A stretch of 64,000 nucleotides of DNA, taken from positions 1-64,000 of the forward strand of contig SFFW01000007.1 in the NCBI GenBank assembly GCA_004556755.1, read 5' to 3'. The translations under genes and the position numbers were made by a program. The notes beneath the pieces were generated by a model. That model worked only from the letters and a program-made list of their open reading frames with translations. It did no database searches and was not told where the DNA came from. This stretch comes from Clostridiales bacterium. Lineage in GTDB: Bacteria > Bacillota > Clostridia > Oscillospirales > Oscillospiraceae. Shown in pieces: positions 7,721-15,038 of this stretch (position 1 is the stretch's first letter; every line of letters starts with the position of its first letter).

Positions 7721-7867
7721 GTGACGCTCGGCGTGCGTATCGCTCTGGGAGCGGCTTATGAGTGGTGCCGCACGAGGGGTGCGTTCGACCTTCGGCAGAC
7801 GGCGCTTTCGGAGCATGAGACGCTTTACGACGTGCCGCCGGAGTACCGCCGGTATTCAAAACGGTAG
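7721..7867 (+). pseudogene. small ORF or C-terminal remnant of a lost regulator
   Basis: An open frame with protein-like composition ends at TAG 7865-7867. It can be read from GTG 7721 (48 residues), with GGAGGACATC directly before it, or further back without a start codon to about 7675, giving an added RFTPPEDIV. The sequence includes VRIALGAAYEWCRTRGAFDL, then LYDVPPEYRRYSKR. The helical core and the preceding operator-like palindrome (7485-7502) fit the C terminus of a TetR-type repressor whose DNA-binding part is missing. That is a weak inference; a genuine 48-residue protein is the alternative. No family was recognised with certainty. Confidence 0.35.
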
Positions 7868-7939
7868 TTAAAACAGCACAAAAGCGTTAAGAAGCCGTAA
7901 ATCGATTTTGTGCAAAGCGGAAAAAGCGCAAAACGAGGC

Positions 7940-7968
7940 TTGACAAATCGCTTCTGCGGGACTACCAT
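7940..7968 (+). promoter_or_regulatory. sigma-A promoter of the met leader and metQNI
   Basis: -35 TTGACA (7940-7945), 17-bp spacer, -10 TACCAT (7963-7968). Transcription should start near 7975, about 33 bases before the leader-peptide ATG. An inverted repeat GCACAAAA/TTTTGTGC lies just upstream (about 7876-7912). Confidence 0.75.
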
Positions 7969-8007
7969 GCTCGGCGTAAACGAATTTTCGGGAAAGGAGA
8001 AAGCAGC

Positions 8008-8121
8008 ATGAAGAACCTTCGCACCGCAATGATGATGATGTACATGTGCATGTGCCGCATGTGCATGCTTTGCCGTGTCAAGTTTTGTCCTCTGCTTTCC
8101 GAATCCTGTTTGACGGCGTAA
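8008..8121 (+). CDS. Met/Cys-rich leader peptide of the metQNI operon (37 aa)
   Basis: ATG 8008 follows GGAAAGGAGAAAGCAGC, a strong ribosome site, and the ORF ends at TAA 8119-8121. Of 37 residues nine are Met and six Cys. Codons 8-11 are four successive ATG, followed by YMCMCRMCMLC through codon 22. Such a bias has no structural purpose in a short free peptide, but it is the signature of a leader whose translation speed reports charged tRNA-Met (and tRNA-Cys). The stop codon sits in the loop of a 5-bp hairpin (8114-8126). The peptide lies 21 bases before a 15-bp terminator stem and the methionine transporter genes follow. The peptide itself probably has no other role. I know of no described met leader peptide of this kind in clostridia, but I cannot search. 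Confidence 0.85.
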   Translation: MKNLRTAMMMMYMCMCRMCMLCRVKFCPLLSESCLTA

Positions 8122-8141
8122 CGCCGCAGCCCATTGTATAC

Positions 8142-8182
8142 AAACAGCGGAAGGTCAAGAAGACCTTCCGCTGTTTTTGTTT
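8142..8182 (+). terminator. attenuator terminator of the met leader
   Basis: Perfect 15-bp stem AAACAGCGGAAGGTC/GACCTTCCGCTGTTT (loop AAGAA), followed by TTGTTTT. It lies 21 bases after the leader stop and about 155 bases before metQ. Confidence 0.9.
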
Positions 8183-8236
8183 TCCCAAGTCCTTTGATGG
8201 ATTAGTTTTTTATTTTGCCGAAAAGGAGCGTGTCGA

Positions 8237-8278
8237 ATGATGCCGAGAGCTAAACGAATGTGTCTTCGGACACTGTGA
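8237..8278 (+). CDS. possible second mini-ORF before metQ (13 aa)
   Basis: AAAAGGAGCGTGTCGA precedes ATG 8237. The frame reads MMPRAKRMCLRTL and stops at TGA 8276-8278. It ends just after a UUCG tetraloop hairpin GTGTC-TTCG-GACAC (8260-8273). It again carries three Met and one Cys among 13 residues. It could be a second translational sensor or chance. There is no terminator T tract directly behind the hairpin, so function is uncertain. Confidence 0.3.
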   Translation: MMPRAKRMCLRTL

Positions 8279-8338
8279 CTCATTTTTCTAACCGACTAAG
8301 TGATTTTTAGAAACGATTTTTAAAGGAGAAATGTAAAA

Positions 8339-9208
8339 ATGAAACGTTCCGTACTCACCAGAATCGCAGCTCTTGCGCTGTTCGTCATACTCACCTTCAG
8401 TCTCGCAGCCTGCTCCGGCGGCAGCGACTCCGACACCATCAAGATCGCAGTCCCCAACGATACCACCAACGAAGCCCGTGCGCTGCTGCTTCTGCAGGAA
8501 GCCGGCATCATAAAGCTCCGTGAGGGCGCAGGCATCACCGCAACCAAGAACGACATCGTGGAAAACCCCTACAACGTCGAGATCGTCGAAGCGGAAGCCG
8601 CTCAGCTCCCCAACCTCCTGCCCGACGTTGACTATGCGGTCATCAACAGCAACTATGCTATAAACGCAGGACTCAACCCCGTAAAGGACGCCCTCCTCCA
8701 GGAAGGCTCCTCCTCCGCATACACCAACATCCTCGCAGTCAAGGAAGGCAAAGAGAACACCGACGCCGTTAAGGCTCTGCGTGCAGCGCTCGAAAGCAAG
8801 CAGGTAGCGGACTTCATCGCCGACAAGTACGACGGCTCCGTCATCTCCACCATCGACAAGCTCACCGACGGCTACGACGAGAGCGTTGACTACGACGCAC
8901 TCAAGGGCAGCACCATTTCCGTTGCGGCATCCCCCACTCCCCACGCCGAGATCCTTGAGGTCGCAAAGGACATCCTTGCCAAGAAGGGCATCACCCTTGA
9001 CATCCAGGTCTACAACGACTACGTCGTTCCCAACACCGTCGTAGAGGACGGCACCGTTCTGGCAAACTACTTCCAGCACGGGCCTTACCTTGACGACTTC
9101 AACGCCCAGCAGGGTACCCACATCGTCGCCGTGAGTGCGATTCACGTCGAGCCGATGGGTCTCTACGGCGGCAAGCAGAGCAACCTCGACGCAATAAGCG
9201 GCAAGTAA
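8339..9208 (+). CDS. metQ: circularly permuted MetQ/NlpA methionine-binding lipoprotein
   Basis: Substrate-binding lipoprotein of a methionine ABC importer, anchored outside the membrane. A signal peptide ends in the lipobox LAAC with Cys25. The order of the two halves is reversed relative to known MetQ. Residues 33-172 correspond to the usual C-terminal half (IKIAVPNDTTNEARALLLLQ, IVENPYNVEIVEAEAAQLP, AVINSNYAI, GLNPVKDAL, FIADKYDGSV). Residues 192-289 correspond to the usual N-terminal half (SVAASPTPHAEILE, LANYFQHGPYLDDFN, HVEPMGLYG, SNLDAISGK). A linker of about 20 residues joins the old C and N termini, and the new termini lie where SLDEL-x-G-x-IAVPND would be continuous. Length (289) is normal and all blocks are present once. 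metN and metI follow directly. Confidence 0.92.
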   Translation: MKRSVLTRIAALALFVILTFSLAACSGGSDSDTIKIAVPNDTTNEARALLLLQEAGIIKLREGAGITATKNDIVENPYNVEIVEAEAAQLPNLLPDVDYAVINSNYAINAGLNPVKDALLQEGSSSAYTNILAVKEGKENTDAVKALRAALESKQVADFIADKYDGSVISTIDKLTDGYDESVDYDALKGSTISVAASPTPHAEILEVAKDILAKKGITLDIQVYNDYVVPNTVVEDGTVLANYFQHGPYLDDFNAQQGTHIVAVSAIHVEPMGLYGGKQSNLDAISGK

Positions 9209-9227
9209 TTTTTCGGAGGAGACGGCT

Positions 9228-10232
9228 GTGATAGAGCTGAAAAACATAAGTAAGACCTTTGATTCGGACGAAGGTGGGGTGGATGCTCTCAAAGACGTCT
9301 CCCTCACGATAGCCGACGGCGACATATACGGCATCATCGGCATGAGCGGAGCAGGCAAAAGCACCCTCGTGCGCTGTATAAATCTGCTTGAGCGTCCGAG
9401 CAGCGGCGACGTCGTCGTAAACGGGCAGAGCCTCTGCGATATGACTCCGGCGCAGCTCAGGCTCGCAAGACGCAAGATCACGATGATATTCCAGCACTTT
9501 AACCTCCTCGCGCAGAGGACCTGCCTCAAAAACGTCTGCTTCCCGATGGAGCTTGCGGGCGTTCCCCGTGCCGAAGCGGAAAAGCGGGCAGGGGAGCTTC
9601 TCTCGCTCGTCGGGCTTCCCGACAAGGCAAACGCCTACCCGGCGCAGCTCTCCGGCGGTCAGCAGCAGCGTGTTGCGATCGCCCGTGCGCTTGCGACGGA
9701 GCCGGAGGTGCTGCTCTGCGATGAGGCGACGAGTGCGCTCGACCCCAAGACCACACGTCAGATACTTGAGCTTATCCGTGACATAAACGCAAAGCTCGGC
9801 ATCACGGTCGTCATCATCACGCACCAGATGAGCGTCGTCAAGGAGATCTGCACTCACGTTGCGATCTTGGACGAGGGACGCATCGCCGAGGAGGGGCTTG
9901 TCGCAGCGGTCTTTGCGGCTCCCGCCTCCGCCGCCGGACGCAGGCTCGTGTTCCCCGGCGGCGTGGACGAGCTGGTCTCCGACCCCTTCGCCGAGCGCCG
10001 TGTGCGCCTCATATTCCGGGACAGCCGCACGACGGCTATCCCCCTCGTCGGCAGGCTCGCCTCCGAGGAGGGCATACTCTGCAACGTCATTTCCGCAACC
10101 ACGCAAAAGCTCTCCGAGGAGGTCTACGGCAGTATGCTCTTGGGCATCCCCGCAGGTCAGTACGAGCGGGCGCTGAAATTTCTCTCCGGCATAGAAAACG
10201 TACAGGCGGAGGAGGTAACCCCCAATGTATGA
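9228..10232 (+). CDS. metN: methionine ABC transporter ATP-binding protein
   Basis: ATPase of the methionine importer, 334 residues, starting at GTG 9228 with CGGAGGAG in front, 19 bases after metQ. It has Walker A (GMSGAGKST, about residues 38-46), the Q-loop (MIFQHFNLL), the ABC signature LSGGQQQRVAIARAL, Walker B (VLLCDEATSALD) and the H-loop (VIITHQ). Residues about 245-334 form the NIL domain that binds methionine and inhibits transport when the cell is full, so uptake is controlled at both transcription (leader) and protein level. It overlaps metI by 8 bases. Confidence 0.95.
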   Translation: MIELKNISKTFDSDEGGVDALKDVSLTIADGDIYGIIGMSGAGKSTLVRCINLLERPSSGDVVVNGQSLCDMTPAQLRLARRKITMIFQHFNLLAQRTCLKNVCFPMELAGVPRAEAEKRAGELLSLVGLPDKANAYPAQLSGGQQQRVAIARALATEPEVLLCDEATSALDPKTTRQILELIRDINAKLGITVVIITHQMSVVKEICTHVAILDEGRIAEEGLVAAVFAAPASAAGRRLVFPGGVDELVSDPFAERRVRLIFRDSRTTAIPLVGRLASEEGILCNVISATTQKLSEEVYGSMLLGIPAGQYERALKFLSGIENVQAEEVTPNV

Positions 10233-10923
10233 CAATCTGTTTTCCGAAGGCTCCGTTCAGGATCTTCTGACGGTGCTGCCGCTCCTCCCCGAAGCGCTGT
10301 GGGAGACATTTTACATCACGGTCCTGAGTACCGCACTCTCGCTCGTCATCGGACTGCCTCTCGGCGTACTGCTGGTCGCCGGCGAAAAGGGCGGCGTGCT
10401 GCCGCTCCCGGCGTGGCTCATGCGCATACTGAATCTCATCATTAACCTTCTGCGCTCCATCCCCTTCCTTATTCTTATGATAATGGTGCTGCCCGTGTCG
10501 AGAGCCATCATCGGCACCGCCGTCGGCACGACCGCGACGGTCGTACCGCTCGTTGCGGCGGCGTTCCCCTTCGTGGCAAGGCTCGTGGAGAGCAGTCTGC
10601 GTGAGCTTGACGGCAACATCATCGAGGCGGCGCAGAGCATGGGCGCAACGCCGTTTCAGATCATCGTCAAGGTGATGATCCCCGAAAGCGTTCCGTCTCT
10701 CATTCAGAACGTCACCATCGCACTGACGACGATCCTCGGCTACTCCGCAATGAGCGGCATTATCGGCGGCGGCGGTCTGGGCAAGATCGCCATCGACTAC
10801 GGCTACTACCGCTACAAGTACCTCGTGATGTTCGTTGCGGTCATAATCCTCATCCTGCTTGTGCAGTTTTTCCAGTCCCTCGGTACATACCTTGCCCGCC
10901 GCTGCGACAAGCGCCTGAGATGA
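10225..10923 (+). CDS. metI: methionine ABC transporter permease
   Basis: Membrane subunit of the importer, 232 residues with five or six hydrophobic segments. The cytoplasmic EAA loop (EAAQSMGATPFQIIVKVMIPES) has the conserved EAA-x3-G-A pattern that docks onto MetN. ATG 10225 lies inside the end of metN behind GGAGGAGG and the frames overlap by 8 bases, so the two are coupled. Last gene of the operon, which ends at the terminator at 10937. Confidence 0.95.
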   Translation: MYDNLFSEGSVQDLLTVLPLLPEALWETFYITVLSTALSLVIGLPLGVLLVAGEKGGVLPLPAWLMRILNLIINLLRSIPFLILMIMVLPVSRAIIGTAVGTTATVVPLVAAAFPFVARLVESSLRELDGNIIEAAQSMGATPFQIIVKVMIPESVPSLIQNVTIALTTILGYSAMSGIIGGGGLGKIAIDYGYYRYKYLVMFVAVIILILLVQFFQSLGTYLARRCDKRLR

Positions 10924-10936
10924 AAATCTTGATATG

Positions 10937-10981
10937 AAAAACCCAAGTCCGACAAACGATGTTTGTCGGACTTGGGTTTTT
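10937..10981. terminator. bidirectional terminator between metI and the LOG gene
   Basis: Stem AAAACCCAAGTCCGACAAAC and its complement (about 20 bp, loop GAT), flanked by A and T runs, serving both convergent operons. Confidence 0.92.
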
Positions 10982-11565
10982 CAGTCCTTATTATAATCGG
11001 CAAGTCTGCGAAGGCTGCCTTTTGTCGGGGTGTAGGCGTCAAGCTGCGACAGGGCTTCCTCCGGCGTTTCGGCGACCGAGAACAGCTCTAAGCAGCGGTG
11101 CGACATGAAGCGCTCCTTCGCCGTGTGGCGCAGAAGCTCAAAGAGCGGCTCAAAGTAGCCCTCGGTATTCAGCAGCACTATCGCACGGTCGGTCCTGCCG
11201 AGCTGCTTTAGGGTGAGCATCTCGAACAGCTCCTCGTATGTGCCGATGCCGCCGGGCAGGACGACGCAGGCGTCGCTCCTGTCCTCCATGAGCTGCTTGC
11301 GCTCACGCATCGTCTCGGTGAACACAAGCTCGGTGCAGCCCTCGTAGATGACGCCCGGCTCGTCGAAAAACCTCGGAACGATGCCGCAAAGCCTGCCGGC
11401 AGCCGAGCTTACTCCCCGTGCCGCAGCTCCCATCAGCCCCTCTTTGCCGCCGCCGAACACGACCGTGTGTCCGTTTTCGGCAAGCAGTCTGCCGAGGGAA
11501 AACGCAGCCTTATAATACGCCTCCGCAAGCTCCGTGCCGGAGGCTCCGAATATGCAAACGTTCAT
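10981..11565 (-). CDS. LOG family protein (lysine decarboxylase-like fold)
   Basis: A 194-residue Rossmann protein with FGASG near the N terminus, the motif FGGGKEGLMG and the family signature PGGIGTYEELFE. LOG proteins hydrolyse the ribose-phosphate bond of cytokinin-type nucleotides or AMP-like compounds; the bacterial substrate is often unknown. ATG 11565 is used because AGGAAGG, overlapping the dnaE stop, precedes it; an in-frame GTG at 11577 is the alternative. Last gene of the hprK-murB-rapZ-whiA-dnaE operon, with a shared terminator at its stop codon. Confidence 0.85.
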   Translation of the reverse strand: MNVCIFGASGTELAEAYYKAAFSLGRLLAENGHTVVFGGGKEGLMGAAARGVSSAAGRLCGIVPRFFDEPGVIYEGCTELVFTETMRERKQLMEDRSDACVVLPGGIGTYEELFEMLTLKQLGRTDRAIVLLNTEGYFEPLFELLRHTAKERFMSHRCLELFSVAETPEEALSQLDAYTPTKGSLRRLADYNKD

Positions 11566-11573
11566 GCCCTTCC

Positions 11574-14500
11574 TCACTTTACAACGACGCAGTCGGGACC
11601 CAAAAGCTCCGTAAGCTCCGCCACCAGCGACGGATGGATTATACAGGGCGCCGAGAGCTTTTTGTTCTCACGCTGACCGTAAATTATTATCTGCTCCGTG
11701 CCGGGGAACATGGTCAGGATAAGCTCGATACGGTGAAACGCCGGATCGTCAAGGCTCGGCAGCTTAACCCAAAGCCGCTTTTTGCGGACCTCGGTCGGCT
11801 GCTGCGGCGTCGGAGCGCTCTGCTCGTCGTTCGGCAGAAGGACGCTCACACGCTCGACGGTGAGCTGCGGCTCCTTCTCGTCACGAAGCGAGAGCCTGCC
11901 CGCTATGACGAGCGCCGCATTCTCGGCGATAAGCTCGCCGAAGCGATCCAGCGCACGGGCAAACGCCACCAGCTCCATGTCGCCGCTGTCGTCCTCCAGC
12001 CGTATTGCACACATAACGGAGCCGTTTTTCGTCGCACGCTTTTTGACCGTGCGCACGATGCCGGCGACCGTGACGAGCTGACCGTCACGAAGCTCCGACT
12101 GCTCCTGCCCCGCCGACAGCACCCGTGCGACGGGGACCGCACCCGCACGGCGGGCGGACAGGCGGTAGTCGTCCATCGGGTGACCGCTGAGGTATATCCC
12201 CGTCGTCTCACGCTCCATCGCCATGAGGTCACGGCGGGAAAACTCCGGCAGCGACGGTATCTCTATCGTTTCGCTGCTCTCCGACACACCGGGGTCGCCG
12301 AAAAGATTCATCTGTCCGGCGATGTTGTTGCGGTTGTCGTGGGAGATGGATTCTATCATCAGCCCGGCGACCTGGAGCATGGCACGACGGGTCTTGCCGA
12401 AGCCGTCGCAGGCGCCCGCACGGATGAGATTTTCCACCGCACGTCGGTTTAGGTCCCTCCCGCTCATGCGGCGGCAGAAGTCCTCAAGACTCTTAAACTC
12501 CCCGTCCTCTCTGCGATTTGCGACCACCTCGTTTATGAAGCCTCTGCCGATGTTCTTTATCGCAACGAGACCGAAGCGTATATTCTCGCCCTCGACCGTA
12601 AAGTCCGCATCGGAGCGGTTTAGATCGGGCGGCAGCAGGGCAATGCCCATGCTGCGGCACTCGGAGATGTACTCTGCGACCTGAGTGCTCGAATCCAGCA
12701 CCGACGACAGCAGCGCCGCCATGTACTCACGGGGGTAGTGGCGCTTCATGTACGCCGTGCGGTAGGCGACGATGGCATAGCTCACGGCGTGCGCCTTGTT
12801 GAAGGCGTAGGACGCAAAGTCGAGTATCTCGTCGTATATGCTGTTTGCGACCGCCTCCGGCACGCCCCGCTTCACGGCGCCGTCGATACCACGGCTCTCG
12901 TCGCCGTGTACGAACGCCACACGCTCGGCGTCTATGACCTTGTGCTTTTTCTTGCTCATGGCACGGCGGATCATGTCCGCCTGTCCGAGCGAGAAGCCCG
13001 CCAGACGGCGGAATATCTCGATGACCTGCTCCTGATACACGATGCAGCCGTAGGTGACTTCGAGTATCGGGCGCAGCATCTCGTGCTTGTAGCTGATTTT
13101 TTCCGGATGCCCCGAACATTCGATAAACCTCGGTATGCTGTCCATCGGACCGGGGCGGTACAGCGATATGATTGCGGTTATATCCTCGATGCTGCGTGGC
13201 TTTAGCCCGACGCAGACGCCGGTCATGCCCGCACTTTCAAGCTGGAACACGCCGCTTGTCTTGCCCGCCGACAGCATTTCGAACACCTTGCGGTCGCCGT
13301 CGGGGATGGTCTCAACCTTAAAGTCCGGCTCCCTTTTCTGCACGAGCCGTGCCGCCGCATCGAGGACGGTGAGGTTTCGCAGACCGAGGAAGTCCATTTT
13401 GAGAAGCCCCAGCTCCTCAAGCGTCGTCATCTGATACTGCGTGACGACGTTTTCGTCGTTTTTCGACAGCGGAACGTACTCGTACACGGGGCGGTCGGTT
13501 ATGACGACGCCCGCTGCGTGCATCGAGGCGTGCCTCGGCATACCCTCCACCGCCTTGGCGGTGTCGATGAGCGCACGCATCCGCTCGTCGGACTCGTAAG
13601 CGTCACGCAGAGGCTTTGAAAGTCTCAGCGCCGCATCGAGCGTCATGCCCGGCGAAAACGGGATCTGCTTTGCGATGTAGTCCGTTTCGTTGTACGAAAC
13701 GTCCATGACACGCCCGACGTCACGCACGGCGCCCCTCGCCGCCATCGTGCCGAAGGTCACGATCTGAGCGACGTGGTCGCTGCCGTATTTGCGGTTGACG
13801 TAGTCTATGACCTCGCCCCGGCGCAGAACGCAGAAGTCGATGTCGATATCGGGCATACTGACACGTTCGGGATTTAAAAAGCGCTCGAAGTACAGGCTGT
13901 ATTTTATGGGATCGACATCGGTTATTCCGAGCGTGTACGACACGACGGAGCCTGCGGCGCTGCCTCGTCCGGGGCCGACGGGGATGCCCTGACCCTTGGC
14001 GTAGGCGATGAAGTCCGAGACTATGAGGAAGTAGTCCACAAAGCCCATCTTTTTTATCATCTGAAGCTCGTAGCGAAGCTGCTTTGCGACCGTCCCGTCG
14101 TCGTTCGGGTAGCGTCGGCGAAAGCCCTCGCCGCAGAGCTTTTCGAGATACGAAAAGCTGTCCGTCTCGCCGTCGGGAAGCGCAAACCTCGGCAGCTTGT
14201 AGTGACCGAACTCGAAGTCGTAATTGCACATATCGGCGATCCTTGCGGTGTTCTCCATCGCCTCCGGGTAGTCGGGGAAGAGACTGGACATCTCCTCCTC
14301 GCTCTTTACATAGAACTCGTCCGTCTCGAAACGCAGGCGGGCTGGGTCGGAGAGGCTTTTCTGCATGGATATGCACATGAGGACGTCCTGATACGGGGCG
14401 TCCTTTTTTTCGATGTAGTGCGCATCGTTCGTGAGCGCAAGGGGAATGCCCGTCTCACGGTGTATGCGCAAAAGACCCTCGGCCGCACGGCGCTCCTGCG

Positions 14501-15038
14501 CCAGTCCGTGATCCTGAATTTCAAGGTAAAAGCCGTCCCTGCCGAACAGTGCCGACAGCTCCTCGGCCTTGCTCTTTGCACCCTCGTAGTCGCCACGGAG
14601 CAGCATTTTCGGTATTGCACCCGCAATGCAGCCGGACAGACAAATAAGCCCCTCGCAATGCTCCGACAGCAGCTTCCAGTCGATCCTCGGCTTTCCGTAA
14701 AAGCCCTCGGTGAAGGAGCAGGAGACGATGTAGCACAGATTTTTGTAGCCCGTCTCGTTTTTGCACAGCAGTATGAGATGGCTGTAATCCGAGTCGACGC
14801 CGTGTTCCCGATCGAAGCGGGAGCGTGGCGCAACGTAGACCTCGCAGCCGATGATGGGCTTTATGCCCTCGGCGACGCAGGCCTTGTAAAATGCGACGGC
14901 GCCGTACATGACGCCGTGGTCGGTTATCGCAGCGGCGGTCTGCCCCAGCTCCTTTAGACGGCGGGGCAGCTCCTCGATGCGGCAGGCGCCGTCGAGCAGG
15001 GAGTATTCCGTATGAAGATGAAGGTGTACAAAGCTCAT
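11574..15038 (-). CDS. dnaE: DNA polymerase III alpha subunit (DnaE type)
   Basis: Replicative polymerase, 1154 residues. An N-terminal PHP domain (VHLHLHTEYSLLDG), the palm with the catalytic aspartates in MPDIDIDF (near residue 393) and GPGRGSAAGS, a tandem helix-hairpin-helix region and a C-terminal OB domain (QLVTVAGIVRTVKKRATKNG) give the DnaE1 layout. There is no internal exonuclease, so this is not PolC, which clostridia usually carry in addition. ATG 15038 overlaps the whiA stop as ATGA. It sits in a cell-wall and regulation operon, not near dnaN. Confidence 0.96.
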   Translation of the reverse strand: MSFVHLHLHTEYSLLDGACRIEELPRRLKELGQTAAAITDHGVMYGAVAFYKACVAEGIKPIIGCEVYVAPRSRFDREHGVDSDYSHLILLCKNETGYKNLCYIVSCSFTEGFYGKPRIDWKLLSEHCEGLICLSGCIAGAIPKMLLRGDYEGAKSKAEELSALFGRDGFYLEIQDHGLAQERRAAEGLLRIHRETGIPLALTNDAHYIEKKDAPYQDVLMCISMQKSLSDPARLRFETDEFYVKSEEEMSSLFPDYPEAMENTARIADMCNYDFEFGHYKLPRFALPDGETDSFSYLEKLCGEGFRRRYPNDDGTVAKQLRYELQMIKKMGFVDYFLIVSDFIAYAKGQGIPVGPGRGSAAGSVVSYTLGITDVDPIKYSLYFERFLNPERVSMPDIDIDFCVLRRGEVIDYVNRKYGSDHVAQIVTFGTMAARGAVRDVGRVMDVSYNETDYIAKQIPFSPGMTLDAALRLSKPLRDAYESDERMRALIDTAKAVEGMPRHASMHAAGVVITDRPVYEYVPLSKNDENVVTQYQMTTLEELGLLKMDFLGLRNLTVLDAAARLVQKREPDFKVETIPDGDRKVFEMLSAGKTSGVFQLESAGMTGVCVGLKPRSIEDITAIISLYRPGPMDSIPRFIECSGHPEKISYKHEMLRPILEVTYGCIVYQEQVIEIFRRLAGFSLGQADMIRRAMSKKKHKVIDAERVAFVHGDESRGIDGAVKRGVPEAVANSIYDEILDFASYAFNKAHAVSYAIVAYRTAYMKRHYPREYMAALLSSVLDSSTQVAEYISECRSMGIALLPPDLNRSDADFTVEGENIRFGLVAIKNIGRGFINEVVANRREDGEFKSLEDFCRRMSGRDLNRRAVENLIRAGACDGFGKTRRAMLQVAGLMIESISHDNRNNIAGQMNLFGDPGVSESSETIEIPSLPEFSRRDLMAMERETTGIYLSGHPMDDYRLSARRAGAVPVARVLSAGQEQSELRDGQLVTVAGIVRTVKKRATKNGSVMCAIRLEDDSGDMELVAFARALDRFGELIAENAALVIAGRLSLRDEKEPQLTVERVSVLLPNDEQSAPTPQQPTEVRKKRLWVKLPSLDDPAFHRIELILTMFPGTEQIIIYGQRENKKLSAPCIIHPSLVAELTELLGPDCVVVK

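Larger units (their letters stand above)
7999..8182 (+). promoter_or_regulatory. transcription attenuator upstream of metQNI
   Basis: Three mutually exclusive helices can be drawn. 1:2 pairs GAAAGCAG (7999-8006, next to the ribosome site) with CTGCTTTC (8092-8099). 2:3 is the antiterminator: CTTTCCG (8095-8101) with CGGAAGG (8148-8154, one G-U pair) and CTGTTT (8106-8111) with AAACAG (8142-8147). 3:4 is the terminator. A ribosome stalled at the Met codons leaves segment 2 free, so the antiterminator forms and metQNI is transcribed. A ribosome reaching the stop at 8119 covers segment 2 and termination follows. The pairings are seen in the sequence; the mechanism is inferred from classic amino-acid attenuators. 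Confidence 0.75.

Noticed and set aside
7990..8180. S-box (SAM) riboswitch before metQ
   Set aside because: The core conserved S-box sequences are absent; all structure present is explained by the leader ORF and its attenuator.
8288..9625. Long open frame on the minus strand across metQ-metN
   Set aside because: It is the antisense shadow of two clear genes, has no ribosome site and gives a Val/Leu/Asp-rich sequence without domain logic.
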